Below are positions 12,621-24,174 of a DNA stretch of 64,000 bases, one piece after another. The notes beneath the pieces were generated by a model that did not search any database, was not told the DNA's origin, and worked only from the letters and a program-made list of their open reading frames with translations. The stretch is taken from positions 8,060,868 to 8,124,867 of the forward strand of contig OX393577.1 in NCBI GenBank assembly GCA_947652605.1. Reading direction: 5' to 3'. Source of the stretch: Elmis aenea. Its lineage: Eukaryota; Arthropoda; Insecta; Coleoptera; Elmidae. The translations under genes and the position numbers were made by a program. The first letter of the stretch is position 1; the number at the start of each line of letters is the position of its first letter.

Positions 12621-12932
12621 TACATTACTAAACGATTAAAATAATTTGAGAATATTTTTAGCTTTTTTTCTCAAAAAGTTGCTTAAGTAAGGGTACTAAA
12701 GTTTTCCATCATTGAAAAGAGAAAAAAAAATCTCTATCAAATGAATATAATATAGGGGTATCTTGTAATTTAAAAAAAAACAATTGTTTTTCATTGCGCT
12801 TTTGTTATTCGGAAAAAAAATTGTCTTATGGTGGAAAACTAAGTACCAAACAACTTTTATTCAAAACATTTTTCCCTAAAGTGGATATTTACTGAGATAT
12901 ATAGCATATTTCACACATTTTGGACACACTAT

Positions 12933-14461
12933 ATAATTTTAAAATAATGAAAAAAAATACATGATGCAATTTTAAAAACCCTTTGGTTACTATTTCCTTT
13001 AAAACAGGAAATGACACAAATGCTATCACACAACAGAGCAGTTCCTACATTACCTCTTTTATCTGTACTAAATAACGTAAGACATATTTATGAAGATATT
13101 CGCTAAGGTACTTTTTTGGTACAAAAGGTACATGTTTCACAGTTTGTAAGACATACATTGTTAAAGAAGTAGAAAATTAAATAAACATATTTAATTTAAC
13201 ACATGTATCACAGTTTAAAGGTACTTCGTTCAATTACAACATTTTTCAACACAATTTTTCAATGGTCATAAAAATTTATTGGTGTGTTTTCTTGTTGGAT
13301 TTCTGAAAATGATCCCTCTTTTTGTATTGGTTTTTGAGTATTGTATAACACGGTTTTGAACTCCACAAGACTTTGCAGGAACTTAACTACCGTGTTATGC
13401 GAAGAGTATTTATAATAGTAGTTGCTTGAAATACCTTTCGACATGTATTTGGAATTTCCTTTAAGGTTTCACTTGAATATGCAGTGCATCTGCTGTTCTT
13501 TTAAGAGCAAAGAGTTTGGTTTCAGTTTTACTTACGTTAATTACTGTGCTCCGTTTCTGAAACCAACTAATTATGTTTGTCACTGAATTCGTATCCTTAA
13601 CAAACAATAACACATATCCTGCATACATGGTTAGATGTATTTATTTATCAGAAACTTTGAACCAAGTCTTTACATTAAGATATAAGTATACGGTTATTTT
13701 ATTGTAACAAAATGTCACAATTTGCACTCAAAAGTTTGCATTATTTTATTAAATTAAAGGTGTGTCTCTTGCGAATGAATATAAGCCTTTCCCTGAAATT
13801 TGACTACAAGTAACCAAGCATATTAAACTGTTGTTTTAATGTCGATTAATGCTACTAATATTTAAAAACTTTTAAACAACCCTTAAGTATGCAACGTAAA
13901 AATTTCGAAAATAAAGTACCTACATTAAAAAACTTGTATACAAAACACACCAAATGGTAATACAGAAAACATGAAACAAACTTTTCTTTTAAACTTTTAT
14001 TGTTATATCTTACATAATATCGTAATAAAGGCACCGACAACATATTTGAAATCTTTTAGCACAGTAAAAACTACGGTAAAGAGCAGATAGAAAAAGTTAT
14101 ATACGCTCTAGGGCTATACTGTAACTACACTGTAGAAAATCACGATAAAGGGAAAATCAACAGACAACTTTTTGCTCCAATAGTGCCAACGCTAGGTCGT
14201 TAGATTCTGATTTCTTTCTTTATTACATGTAATAAACTGTTTGTTCTCAAGCTGACTGAGGTGTATTATTTGTTGACATGGATGTCGAAATATTGCTTTG
14301 TTTAGACGCTTACAGTTTTTCACCAAAACATGATACCAATTACCATAATATTTGACAATTAACAAATTTCTTACCTAAATATTAGGATAAGATATATCAC
14401 ATTTTATGTACTATGTTATTATTAAAACCGCATTTATATTATTAATCAATAAGATCTATAC
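12933..14461. other. No gene recognised
   Basis: AT-rich. A 61-residue minus-strand frame at 13259-13444 shows no family I recognise. No terminal repeats are apparent. Confidence 0.45.
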
Positions 14462-14504
14462 TAGACACCGAAAAGTACAAGAGGAACCGATTAGAAAGAG
14501 GAAA
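14462..14504 (+). mobile_element. 43-bp LINE 3' tail with target-site duplication
   Basis: The insert contains TAGACACCGAAAAGTACAAG and ends in CCGATTAGAAAGAGGAAA. It matches the 3' untranslated tails after the LINE fragments at 16379-16419 and 63409-63448. It is flanked by AAGATCTATAC (14451-14461) and AAGATCCATAC (14505-14515), an 11-bp duplication with one mismatch. This is an extremely 5'-truncated target-primed insertion. Confidence 0.8.
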
Positions 14505-14757
14505 AAGATCCATACTTATTTGGTAGAAAAAAATAATAAGCTTGGTCTTCGATAACTTTTTCAAACCCCTTCAGGTTCTGGTACTGTGGCTAATCTTATA
14601 GACCAGGGGTGTCGATCGCGATATACCATCCATACATTTTTGAAAACACATTTTCAACGGAAATTAATATATACAGGGTGGTCCATGATAGGGATCTCGT
14701 TAACAGCAAGAGCTAAACAAACAAGTTTAAATTAGACAAATTGTTCCCCTTTCTGAC

Positions 14758-15985
14758 AAGGTAGGGTCACGATATGTTGTCGCTAGAATCTGATCAAGGC
14801 TGTGCTTATTGCATCAAGAGCATCAAAGCTAAATGTTTTGCAGAACTATACGGGCCACTGGCCATTGCCTTCGGAAAAATGGGGGAAAAACTGAAAAGTT
14901 GAATAATAAAGGTCATTTTTGCCATCGCGTTGGCCATCAAACCGTCAGAGATAAAATCAAAATTCTTCTATTAACCCATTCGCGCATCCCTTGCAAGCAA
15001 AATGGTGCAAAGTTTATGAAAAAATTTTAAACGGTTCCGGAGGAAAGCGTCAAAAACAAAACCGCTGCAAGAGCGCTTTGATATGAGGAGTTGTATAGCT
15101 AAATCTATGCGACTTGCATAGGCGTTTAACATAGGGAAAACCGTTTTTACAAGGGCCTCGTTTTCCGCGTTTTTCTTCCGGAACCGTTTAAGTTCAATTA
15201 CAAAAATTCAGTAATAGAAATTGCCACAAATACTTTTTCTTGGGTTAATAAATTTTTTTTGGCGTTGAACGAAATAGAAAAACTTTGCTCTTATGTCACT
15301 AACATCAAACTATTATAACAAATAAAGACAAGAAATGCCCTTTAAAAATATGGTGTACAGATAGTCTCTTTTTAACTAAAATATCGTGTTTGAGGTGATT
15401 ATGTATCCAAATCAAAAAATAGGCACCTTTGCAAAACAGGGAATATCTTCAAAAGTTGTCTAATTTTTCCATATCACGAAACCTTGCTTTTGAAAGAGTG
15501 GTCTACCTCCGACAAGGAGTCATTTAACAATAGAGAGTGTCTGCTTTTAGACTAGAATGCCCCTTTTTTCATTAGGAAACTGTGTATCATAAATGTAATA
15601 GAATAAATTAGTAAAGTATTATATTAACTAAGTTTTACATGCAAAGGATGCGCAATATGGTAAATAGAAAAACTCCGGCACCGTTTAAGGTTTTTTCAAA
15701 AACAAACTATGGACCATTTTAATTTTACCCAAAAGGATGAACGAATTGGTAAATAGAAAAATTTCGATTTTATATCTGATGATTTCATGGCCAACGCGAT
15801 CGCAAAAATTACTTTTATTATTCAACTTTCCAGTGCTTCCCCTATTTTTCCGAAGGAAATGGCAATTGGCATGTATAACTCTGCAAAACATTTAGTTTTG
15901 ATGTACTTGATGCAATAATAAACACAGATCAGATTCTAGCGACAATATATCGTGACTTCGTGACCTTTCCTGGTGGGACCTATTC
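14758..15985. mobile_element. Long-hairpin element inserted in the MITE
   Basis: Two inverted arms of roughly 280 bp (about 14758-15050 and 15680-15985) share, in inverted orientation, blocks such as GTCGCTAGAATCTGATC, GCAGAACTATA, TTGCCTTCGGAAAAAT and AACGGTTCCGG. The spacer of about 630 bp shows no coding potential. The exact ends are uncertain by some 15 bases. By comparison with the intact copy at 45264-45935, the host MITE resumes with CCTATTCAGTGAT near 15988. Confidence 0.7.
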
Positions 15986-16198
15986 AGTGATACTTTAATG
16001 TTTTAAAAGAGTTCCATGACACACTAGATAATAAGCAAAAATCAATATGGGATTTTTTTTAAATCGTTATAAACTCGTTTATACTTGATGGTACAAAAAG
16101 ACTTGTTATGGCACTCTTTAGCCGCATAGGAACTTTTTAATGAATTTTATTTGTTTTGAGCCCAAATATCAAAATAAATACATTAAACGTTGTATTAT

Positions 16199-16419
16199 AC
16201 GCGAAAATAGGATGGAAAATGCAGATAGAGGAAAAAACAAATAGAGGAAGACCAAGAATAAAATGGGAAAAAGAAGGGAGGAAGAGACTAGAAGAAAAAG
16301 GAGTCAGCTGGAGAGATGTGCCACAATTAGCTAACGATAGACAGGAGTGGAGAAACTTAATACAGAAATAGAAAAGCATACCTCGACACCGAAAGGTACA
16401 TGAGGAACCGATTAAGAAT
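16199..16419 (+). mobile_element. 5'-truncated LINE fragment with 10-bp target duplication
   Basis: The insert is flanked by GTTGTATTAT at 16189-16198 and 16420-16429. It codes for the last residues of a LINE polyprotein: NRGRPRIKWEKEGRKR, then WRDVPQLANDRQEWRN and a stop at 16371. The conserved 3' tail CCTCGACACCGAAAGGTAC follows. The same order is seen in the longer copy at 63180-63448. The equivalent place in the intact MITE (about 45545) is uninterrupted, which confirms the insertion. Confidence 0.9.
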
Positions 16420-16735
16420 GTTGTATTATTGAAAAGAGGGAAAAAATGCTTTATGAGGTCATAGCCAACTATGGTTTCCATTTAAAAAATGCAACTTTCT
16501 AATTTATCTAAGAATTTAAAAAATATTGAAACAAATGAATGTTTTCATTTTACAGTGCGTAAAAAAAACTACAACTTTTTCCCCAAAAATGTTTTTCTAC
16601 CATCAAGTATAACCGAGTTATTAACGATTAAAAAACAAAAATGCCCATAAAGCATCACTGTTTAAGGGGAACAATTTGTCTGATTTAAAGTTCTTTGTAA
16701 CTCTTACCGTTTACGAAATCCCTATAGTGGCAGGG

Positions 16736-19700
16736 TGAAAGGCATTACTTATGACACCCCCACTTATTTTGTTATTGGAAAGAATTATCAAAAAAAAGTC
16801 TCAAATAAAAGTTGTTTAATACAGTATTTCCCAAAATATTTTCATGTCAAATTTTTGTTTTCTTTTGTTTTTTAGGAGTTATGACACCATATTTATTTTT
16901 TAAAATGGCACCATACTTTTTTTATACGGTTTAAGACATTTTTTTCTCTTTACAACGCACTAAAACTTTTATACCCTTACATAACAAAATTTTTAAGAAA
17001 ATCGCAAAAGAACATTTTTTTATCACACGTGTTTTAAAAACGTACTTTATTGATTAATTTACATTACTAGGCTTTGAAAATGATACAAAACGGTAAAAAA
17101 TTAAAAAGAAAGTTAATTACTTGTTTAAAATGTATAATATGTCGTACGATAATTACATTGTCAAACACGTCGCAATCCTCAAAAACAAATACAAAATTAT
17201 GACACAAATTATTTTTTGAGCTTTTTTGACACTAACAGCTTCACTGTTCTTTGTGATTATTTTTAGCAAATCGAGAAAATTATCACGCCTTTTAATTGTG
17301 AATTAAAAATATTTTTGCTTTTGCAGACACAATGTCCTCGTTTACTTACGCGCCGAGTTTTCAGAGCGAACTTGTAATTATTTTCTGTTATATTAATGCT
17401 CTGACATTTCACTTTTAAATGCGTTCTCTGAAATTATTTCTTGTGAAATGTTTATCTTTGTAATATTCCAACATGTTTAAGCGGTGAATATTTTTATATG
17501 TTTTTTACAGAATAGCTTACTTTGTTTTTATATTTTCATTATTCATATTCATTCGACGAACTTTTAAATGTGTTTTTTTAGGTATAAATTAAAAATATAC
17601 ACAGGCAGATCTTCAAGAGATAATAAAAAATCACGAGATTAAATGTATTAATGTATTTTATTACTTAACTGACAAAAATATTCTAATAATATTTTGCCAT
17701 TTTTAACAAATTTTTTTTTTAAAAATTGCTAGTTCGAATTCAGAATAAAATGATCTACAAATTGGCGTTTAAATAAGATCCATAAGAAAAAATTTACCTG
17801 ATGATGGTTAAAAAAAAAGCGAAACGTTGCATGGAAAATATAATTGCGGATTCTGATTCCTTGCAAAAAGTGGCTATGAAAAAGTTTTAACAGAAATTAA
17901 ATTCGACATCAAATGAAAAAGTTACGGGCAAAAAACAAAAATCCACTTTTTTACTTTTTCCCCTATATCTCAAAAACTAAAAAAGCTAGATAAGTTATGT
18001 TTGAGTCAAATTATTAAGCAGCTGAATATACAACTTTGTCCTAATTTAACCGAAGTCGTAACTCTTACCGTTTACGAGATCCCCATAGTGGCCCTCGAAA
18101 AACGAGAACCCTGTATTGTATAGTACCATAGCGAAGTATGTTTGGGATCAGCCCTTATACACACCACTCAAAAATCCAATGAGTCGACCCGCTAATATAA
18201 CGATGGCCCCGGTACAACCTAACCCACAAACATAAATAGTACATGAACACATTTTAAATTAAATTGTTGCTTGTTTTTCGCTAAACAAAACACTTTTTTT
18301 CGTAATTGCCAACAAAGAGGGGCTAAATGTGATTAAAATTATTACAAATTTAGCTGAACTTGTTTATTAAAGCTTGCTAGATCATCTTTAGTTAACTCTT
18401 ATTAGGTAGCTTAAACCATAATACGGCACAGTTTTTTATATTCCCAAGACATCTACAAAATCATATCGGTGCGAAATTTAGCATGCATGATTTATTCGCA
18501 ATTTGACGCTTATAAATTTTTCCACGGACGTATCCGAATTAAATTTTATTTATCCGCGGGCAATTCGCTCTACCATTGATCAATAAATAGGCCGAAGTTA
18601 TTGTGCCAGTTCCAAATTTCAAATACATTATTAGCCTCGATATCTCATTGATTCCCGAAGAAACCGGGAAACGATTCATGCCATAACATAGGAACTCTTG
18701 AAAGTTAAAAAACAAGTTTCCGAATTTTACTCGTGAAATGAGAATTCAGCTAGTTTTTAGAAAAAGTTTATATTGCTTCTGTAAGAAAGTTTTCAAAACA
18801 AAATATGTAATCACGATATGCGTATAGATGTTAAAAATTTTAAATTGTGCTTGAGGAAAACTTTTTAATTAATAATAAACCAACAAAATAAGCAAAATGA
18901 AACGCGGACTACACGCGTTGCTTTTTTACAGCAAATTTGCATTTTATGAAATCTACTTAGAAAGGATTTTAGAAGGGTTGTGTTCTAAATATTTACAGAA
19001 CGTATCTAAACTGATGTATACAGTCTGTTTATTTTATTCGGATCACTACAGGAATTATGAAATTGAAGTACAAATAAGTCAAATGGTACTATACCGGGTG
19101 TAACTGAGTTCTGGTATAGGTACCACCTTTTTTTTCTTTAGTTTTGATTTTAGATAAATGAAATTTGAGCCAAACGATACGTATAAAACAACGGATTATT
19201 TAAACAAATTTTGTTTCACTTCCGGTTTCGCTGGAAATGACTCTAACTTTGTTATTTTAAACGGAACACCCTGTATATTTTTACATTTTCGGAAAGAGGA
19301 AGCGATTTTGAATACAAATCATTTTTGGACGATTTTTTTTGTGATAGGTAAAATATGATTTTTCTTGATTTTGTGACTTATTTATAAAAAAAAGATACAG
19401 CAAGCAATATCTTGTAATATCAATGACATTTAGAAAAAGCTCCATATTTTGAAGCTGACTTCAAATCTGAAAGAACAATTATTGTAATAACCCCCTTTGT
19501 TCAGAATATTTTTTTTGACTTCAATCCTTACTTTTTAGCGTGACCACAAAACTACAATCTCCTTCAAACAACCTCAATTCACTCATTTTAGTTACATTTT
19601 TGATTTGTTAGTGTTTTATTTTTGCTTTCGAAATTAGTAGTGGAATTTAAAAAATTACCACCACAAAACTTACAATTTTTCATTATCTATGACCAACAAA

Positions 19701-19924
19701 ACCTATTTCAAATGTAACCATTTTTTAAGTAATAGGTAGTAGGTACTATAAGTAATAGTTTTATAGTAATTTCAATGAGTTTAAGTTATTTATGTTTATC
19801 AGCAACGTGAGAAAAATAAGAGTATTCAGTTTTTTGTTTTAAGTACCAAAAATTCGTTATTATTAAGTTATTAGAAATTATTTCTCAAATTGTGCCCATG
19901 CCATGGTGCGTTATATTTAGTATA
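16736..19924. other. 3.2 kb AT-rich sequence, no gene; scattered MITE ends
   Basis: No domain is recognisable in any frame. At 18055-18110 the sequence CTCTTACCGTTTACGAGATC followed by GAACCCTGTA resembles the end of the 14.7-kb MITE family. At 19095 and 19262-19290 there are ACCGGGTGT and GGAACACCCTGTATATTTTT motifs, an end type repeated at 47.6 kb. None has a clear partner. Confidence 0.5.
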
Positions 19925-20555
19925 CAGGGTGTGTATAAATTGGTGGAAGCGCTACACGTGACGATGTTCTTCGTAAAATTTTAAGTCGAAAATCTTGATA
20001 CAAAAATGTTGTACCATGCTTGCTGTGACTGCAAGAGGTCCTCAAAGTTTTGACATTCAGTCCTTTAAAAAGCTTTATTATTTTGGATTTTATTAATGAA
20101 AAAGCTGCGATTTGGAATAAAAATAAATTTCGAATAATATTTTTTCCTAGATATTGTGTTTTTCCTTTCAAAAATTGGTGTTGAAAGTATGTTAATCACT
20201 GATTTGAATGAAAATAATACACATGACAACATTGTCATTAGCTGTCATCTCTGTTTTTTTGGTAATTACTTCTAATTTGTGTTAGACGATACCTAAAAGT
20301 TTGCAGCTATGTTTACGAACTGAAGGCTTTCAGTTCGAACCAAATATGTATTACAAATACCTAAGTAAAAATTGCTGATAAAAAAATGTCAAAACGCAAA
20401 TCAATGGATGTAATGTTGCCAAATTTTTTTTTCTTTAGATGGTTCCTGAGGCCATAGGAAACATGGTACAACATTTTTGTATTAAGATTATCGACTTGGA
20501 ATTTTACGAAGAACATCGTCACGTGTAGCGCTTCTGCCAATTTATACACACCCTG
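19925..20555. mobile_element. MITE, copy 1 of a two-copy family (631 bp)
   Basis: TA-flanked. The left end CAGGGTGTGTATAAATTGG is inverted at the right end, CCAATTTATACACACCCTG. The arms match over about 110 bp (TACGAAGAACATCG, GTACAACATTTTTGTAT). The interior is AT-rich and non-coding and includes AACTGAAGGCTTTCAGTTCG, a small palindrome. A second copy in the same orientation is at 61736-62360. Confidence 0.9.
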
Positions 20556-21064
20556 TATATTATATGTTTATGTATGGTGTTTAGAATGTTTGACACTATC
20601 TTCGAATTCAAAAATTTGCATGGCGACCACTAGAAATGACAAAATAGGTCATGATCCAAAATGGTTAAAACGTCTGATAGAATATCTAATTAAATCAGCG
20701 AAAAGAAACTAAGAAGTTGAGTTCAGAAAATGTTTCTTTAAATTATTAAAAACAGATATAGAAATATTTCTAAAAAATCTTTTTTTTTTACCTGAATACC
20801 AGCTTAAGCAACAGAGCAACAGGTTCATATCTGATTTAAATTAAGCTCCAAATTAAGCAGTTTTTTCCCATGTTAAACCTTGAGTTTTTAAAATCCTGTG
20901 TTAGCAAAATATCCATGCAAACTATTCTTTTGTAGTAAATAAAAATGATAGTTTTCTGCTTAATATATTTTTATCTTATTTAATGTCATAAAAGAATAAT
21001 TTATCCGTTAAGTTATAAAAAAAAAATTGCTTTATTTATATCAACATTTAAGACATGTGATAGG
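20556..21064. other. No gene recognised
   Basis: AT-rich spacer between two foldback elements. No motif seen. Confidence 0.5.
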
Positions 21065-22773
21065 TAATAATTATTTATGTAACAAGACCGGAAAGTAGTA
21101 CTTTACTGGACGAGTAAGCAGTTTTGGGACGAGCCGTAGTCGAGTCCAGAAATGATACACGAGTCCAGTAAAGACACTTTACGGATTTATAACTACCGTC
21201 ACCATCCATAATCAAACAATAACTTAACAAACTACAGGTGAAAACTCGCTTGGTGGTATAATGACGCTTGTCTGACAGCGCAAATCAACAAAACAGCTCA
21301 TCACCATGGCAACCAGCTACTTTCCGGCCTAGGCCGGTAAAGACTACTCATAACCATAGTAACCAGTTACTTTCTGGCCTAGGCCAGTAAAGATGTATTT
21401 TCCAGCCTAAAAATTGATCGGAAATAACTAAATTTCTGGACGGACACAGAAAAAACTCCTTTAGAGGACAGATGAATGATGAAATAAATGTAAAATATTC
21501 TTAATTATCCTGTCCTATTCAGCATATCCTTAAGAGAAATTGTATTAAGTAAATAAAATACAAACAAACAACAGCTTTTAAAATGGGAAAGATGTATTTA
21601 TGAAAAAAAAACTTAAATTAGATTTATGCCAACTTTTCAGTAACTGTGATACCCTATAAGTACTTTAACTTTTAGTTACCCTTTCCAGTTACAAAGTTAG
21701 CTTTAAACGAGTTAATTTTAATATTTTTTTGTTCTTTGATGTTTTCCAATCAACCAGGTATGAAAAAGACCGCAAACAGAAGTTTAAATGAAAAAAATTT
21801 CGTTCCGAATGAATTTGGTTTAATGATTCACGGTTAGGTTAGCAATTCAATAATTTATGGGCGGCAATATACATTTTTAACGGCCAAGTAAATGAAGCCG
21901 TTACGTTTATTTTCAGTGGCCTGGAAAACTTCAGGTATAATTGGGCAATAAAAGTGAATGAGTTTTGTTATGTGGAATTTTGCTGAGGGCGCATAAAAAA
22001 CTATTATCAAAATTAGCTCTACATCAAAATAATGGCACACAGTTTAATTAAATGTAATATCGTTGCTATTTTATTTCATTTCCGCGCTGGAAAACTTAAA
22101 CTTAATTTGCAAACAGCTTTTAAACATCGCGGTGATTAATGCTGTAATTATAAGTATGAGCTAACTCTTATAAAATGGGCTGTGCTATTTTGAGGCAATT
22201 GAGAATTAGTTTGATGTAAAAATTAAGGATAATTTTAAAAGCTGTTGATTTGTTTGTATTTTATTTACTTAATACAATATCTCTTAAGGGTATGCTGAAT
22301 AGGACAAGGTAATTAAGAATATTTTACATTTATTTGATCATTCATCTGTCCTCTAAAGGAGTTTTTTCTGTGTCCGTCCAGAAAATTAGTTGTTTCCGAT
22401 CAATTTTTAGGCTGGAACATACATCTTTACTGGCCTAGGCCAGAAAGTAACTGGTTACCATGGTTGTTATGAGTAGTCTTTACCAACCTAGGCCGAAAAG
22501 TAGTTGGTTGCCATGGTGATGAGTTGTTTTGTTGATTTGCGCTGTCAGATAAGCGAGTTTTTACCTGTAGTTTGATGTTGTTTAATTATGGATAGTGAAG
22601 ATAGTGATTTTAGTGTCAGTGGCGGACGCAGAAAAAATATTGTACGTAACATACCCGGAAAGTGTCTTTACTGGACTCGTTTGCTTTCAGGACTCGCCTG
22701 CGGCTCGTCGCAAAACTGCCTACTCGTCCAGTAAAGTACCACTTTCCGGTCTTATTAGGTAAATAACTATTAC
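21065..22773. mobile_element. Long-TIR foldback element (1.7 kb, arms ~525 bp)
   Basis: The left arm (21065 to about 21585) and right arm (about 22234-22773) are inverted copies. The outer edge carries AAGACCGGAAAGT-type sequence (21085 and complement at 22745). The arms also contain GGCCTAGGCC palindromes, ATGGCAACCA blocks, and at the inner edge CAACAGCTTTTAAAAT. The 650-bp core shows no coding. The right arm alone has a ~45-bp extra segment (about 22588-22650) opening with ATGGATAGTGAAGATAGTGA. Confidence 0.85.
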
Positions 22774-22821
22774 TCACAATCGGTAAGTAATGTGTACCCT
22801 TTAAAACAGTCGGGGGGTATT

Positions 22822-23553
22822 TTGCAGTTTATACAAATTTTTTATTTTTTGATTAAAAGACGCATATCTAGCATTTTCGAGGTCGCTGATTCCAAAAAAG
22901 TGATTTATATCGCCCGGAAAGTATTTTTTACATGTATTTTCACGTATGGAACTTAATTTTGACGATATAGCACTATTGTGGGCAATCATAAAGATTAGTT
23001 CATCATGGTGAATTCACAAGTGCCGCAAACGTAAGCATCAAAGAAATACCGTTTGTTTTCTTGAAAATATTAAAATCAGAGTGTATATGTCCTTTTTCGC
23101 GGCCGTCATTCATTTTGACGGTAAAAGAGGGTCAGGTTAGAGGTCTGTAAAAGCTTTTTTTTTTAAGCAATAAACATTTAACTTTATATTATGTTGTCTG
23201 CTTACGTTTGCGGCACTTGTGAATTCACCATGATGAACTAATCTTCGTGATTGCCCTATTGTGTGCCAATAAGGAGAAACTTCACGAGCAATTAGTTATT
23301 TGGGGATTGGTTCCTGCATTGAACCTGTTGATGAAGATTTTGATGTTGAAATTGATTTTGAATAAAAGATTTTGTTGAAAGATAGAGATTTGTACGAACT
23401 TTTATGGTTAACTTCTACCTATATTTTTGTAAAAAATTCTATGATAGGTTGGTTTCCGGGCCATTAAAGTAAGTTTTTTGGAATCAGCGACCTCGAAAAT
23501 GGTAGAAATATGTCATTTCATCGAAAAAGTAAAAATTTGTATAAACTGCAAAA
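22822..23553. mobile_element. Foldback element with ~70-bp inverted arms
   Basis: TTTGCAGTTTATACAAATTT at 22822 is inverted near 23534-23553. GGTCGCTGATTCCAAAAAA at about 22881 is inverted near 23475-23495. Together they define arms of some 70 bp. The element is interrupted by the 275-bp insertion at 22981-23255. Confidence 0.7.
22981..23255. mobile_element. 275-bp MITE with 57-bp TIRs and an exact 8-bp target duplication
   Basis: CTATTGTG is present at both 22973-22980 and 23256-23263. The insert starts GGCAATCATAAAGATTAG and ends with the near-perfect complement CTAATCTTCGTGATTGCC. The arms match over about 57 bp with two differences, including GTGCCGCAAACGTAAGCA and its inverse. An 8-bp duplication fits hAT, P or Merlin. 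The GG-start of the terminus argues against typical hAT, so I leave the superfamily open. Confidence 0.9.
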
Positions 23554-23592
23554 ATTCCCAGTCGGGAAACGACCCATTCCCGGCTAGCTGGG

Positions 23593-23639
23593 AAAGTGAC
23601 AGATAAACTAGCCGGGAATGATAGTTTATCTGTCACTTT
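23593..23639. repeat. Perfect 17-bp hairpin
   Basis: AAAGTGACAGATAAACT (23593-23609) and its exact complement AGTTTATCTGTCACTTT (23623-23639) enclose a 13-base loop. GC-rich CCCGGCTAGCTGGG lies just upstream. It may be the terminus of a degraded foldback element. Confidence 0.85.
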
Positions 23640-23811
23640 TCTTACCAGCAAATGTCACTGTCATTTTTGTAAATCAAATTGCATTAAAACATGATTTTTA
23701 ACATATATAAAGAACAAACAACTCGTATTTATGGAGGCTTTATTTTGTTTAGCTAATTCAGAAAAATACGCAATGAGTACCGTTTCAGAGGTATGCAGTG
23801 CACACCTTTAG

Positions 23812-23943
23812 TCACACACCATTTACTGTATACTTCGTGTTTTCGTATCTCGCCCTGCTTTTTTTTGGAATCATGCCTTCAGTAGCTTTTTCTGCAGCTT
23901 CTTGCAGTTCTGGTGGAGTATATTCAAATTCATTATCGGACAT
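23812..23943 (-). pseudogene. Short frame resembling the N-terminus of a tyrosine-recombinase-like (Crypton-type) protein
   Basis: An ATG at 23943 on the minus strand opens 43 codons to a stop at 23812. The start is MSDNEFEYTPPELQEAAEKA; it then reads IPKKSRARYEN and ends abruptly. The pattern 'PKKSRxRYExxY' near the start recalls the SAM-like N-terminal segment of insect tyrosine-recombinase (Crypton-derived) proteins. Everything downstream that would hold the R..H.R..Y catalytic residues is absent. It sits inside the inverted-repeat region 22771-24175. The family call rests on one short motif and is tentative; a chance frame is possible. Confidence 0.35.
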
Positions 23944-24026
23944 AATATTTGTAAAAATACTGAGACAATTATTAAAAATACCGTATAAACTGACAAAATA
24001 ATTATCTATCTGTCAGAATCAACAAA

Positions 24027-24080
24027 CTTGTTATATTACCTAGCAACGGCAAAAAACTTGTTATATTCCTTAGCAACGGT
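24027..24080. repeat. Two ~26-bp direct repeats
   Basis: AACTTGTTATATTACCTAGC and AACTTGTTATATTCCTTAGC, each followed by AACGG, occur 28 bases apart. Confidence 0.8.
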
Positions 24081-24174
24081 CTCACAGATTTTGTTGTTGA
24101 AATAATTTATCAAATTACGATAAAAATTCATATTATTTGACACTTATCTAGAGTTACTAACCGATTGTGAGTAA

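Larger units (their letters stand above)
10728..12932. mobile_element. Tc1/mariner-like foldback element with ~210-bp inverted repeats, interrupted by a pogo element
   Basis: The left arm (10728 to about 10920) begins CAGTATGTCCAAAAGG after a TA. The right arm (about 12710 to 12932) is its inverted copy and ends in TGGACACACTA. Shared blocks include CTATATATCTCAGTAAATA and TAGTTTTCCACCATAAGAC, with its complement on the right. A transposase C-terminal relic sits just inside the left arm. The 1,448-bp pogo-like insertion at 11173-12620 has since interrupted the element. Confidence 0.8.
14674..16735. mobile_element. Foldback MITE (same family as 45264-45935), carrying two insertions
   Basis: The left end starts CAGGGTGGTCCATGATAGGG beside a TA. 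The right end is CCCTATAGTGGC near 16731. The arms carry AAATTAGACAAATTGTTCCC and its complement. The middle (15986-16198 and 16430-16650) aligns with the intact copy at 45264-45935, for example CACACTAGATAATAAGCAAA and ACTTGATGGTAC. Two insertions interrupt it: a large hairpin element at about 14758-15985 and a LINE fragment at 16199-16419. Confidence 0.8.
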
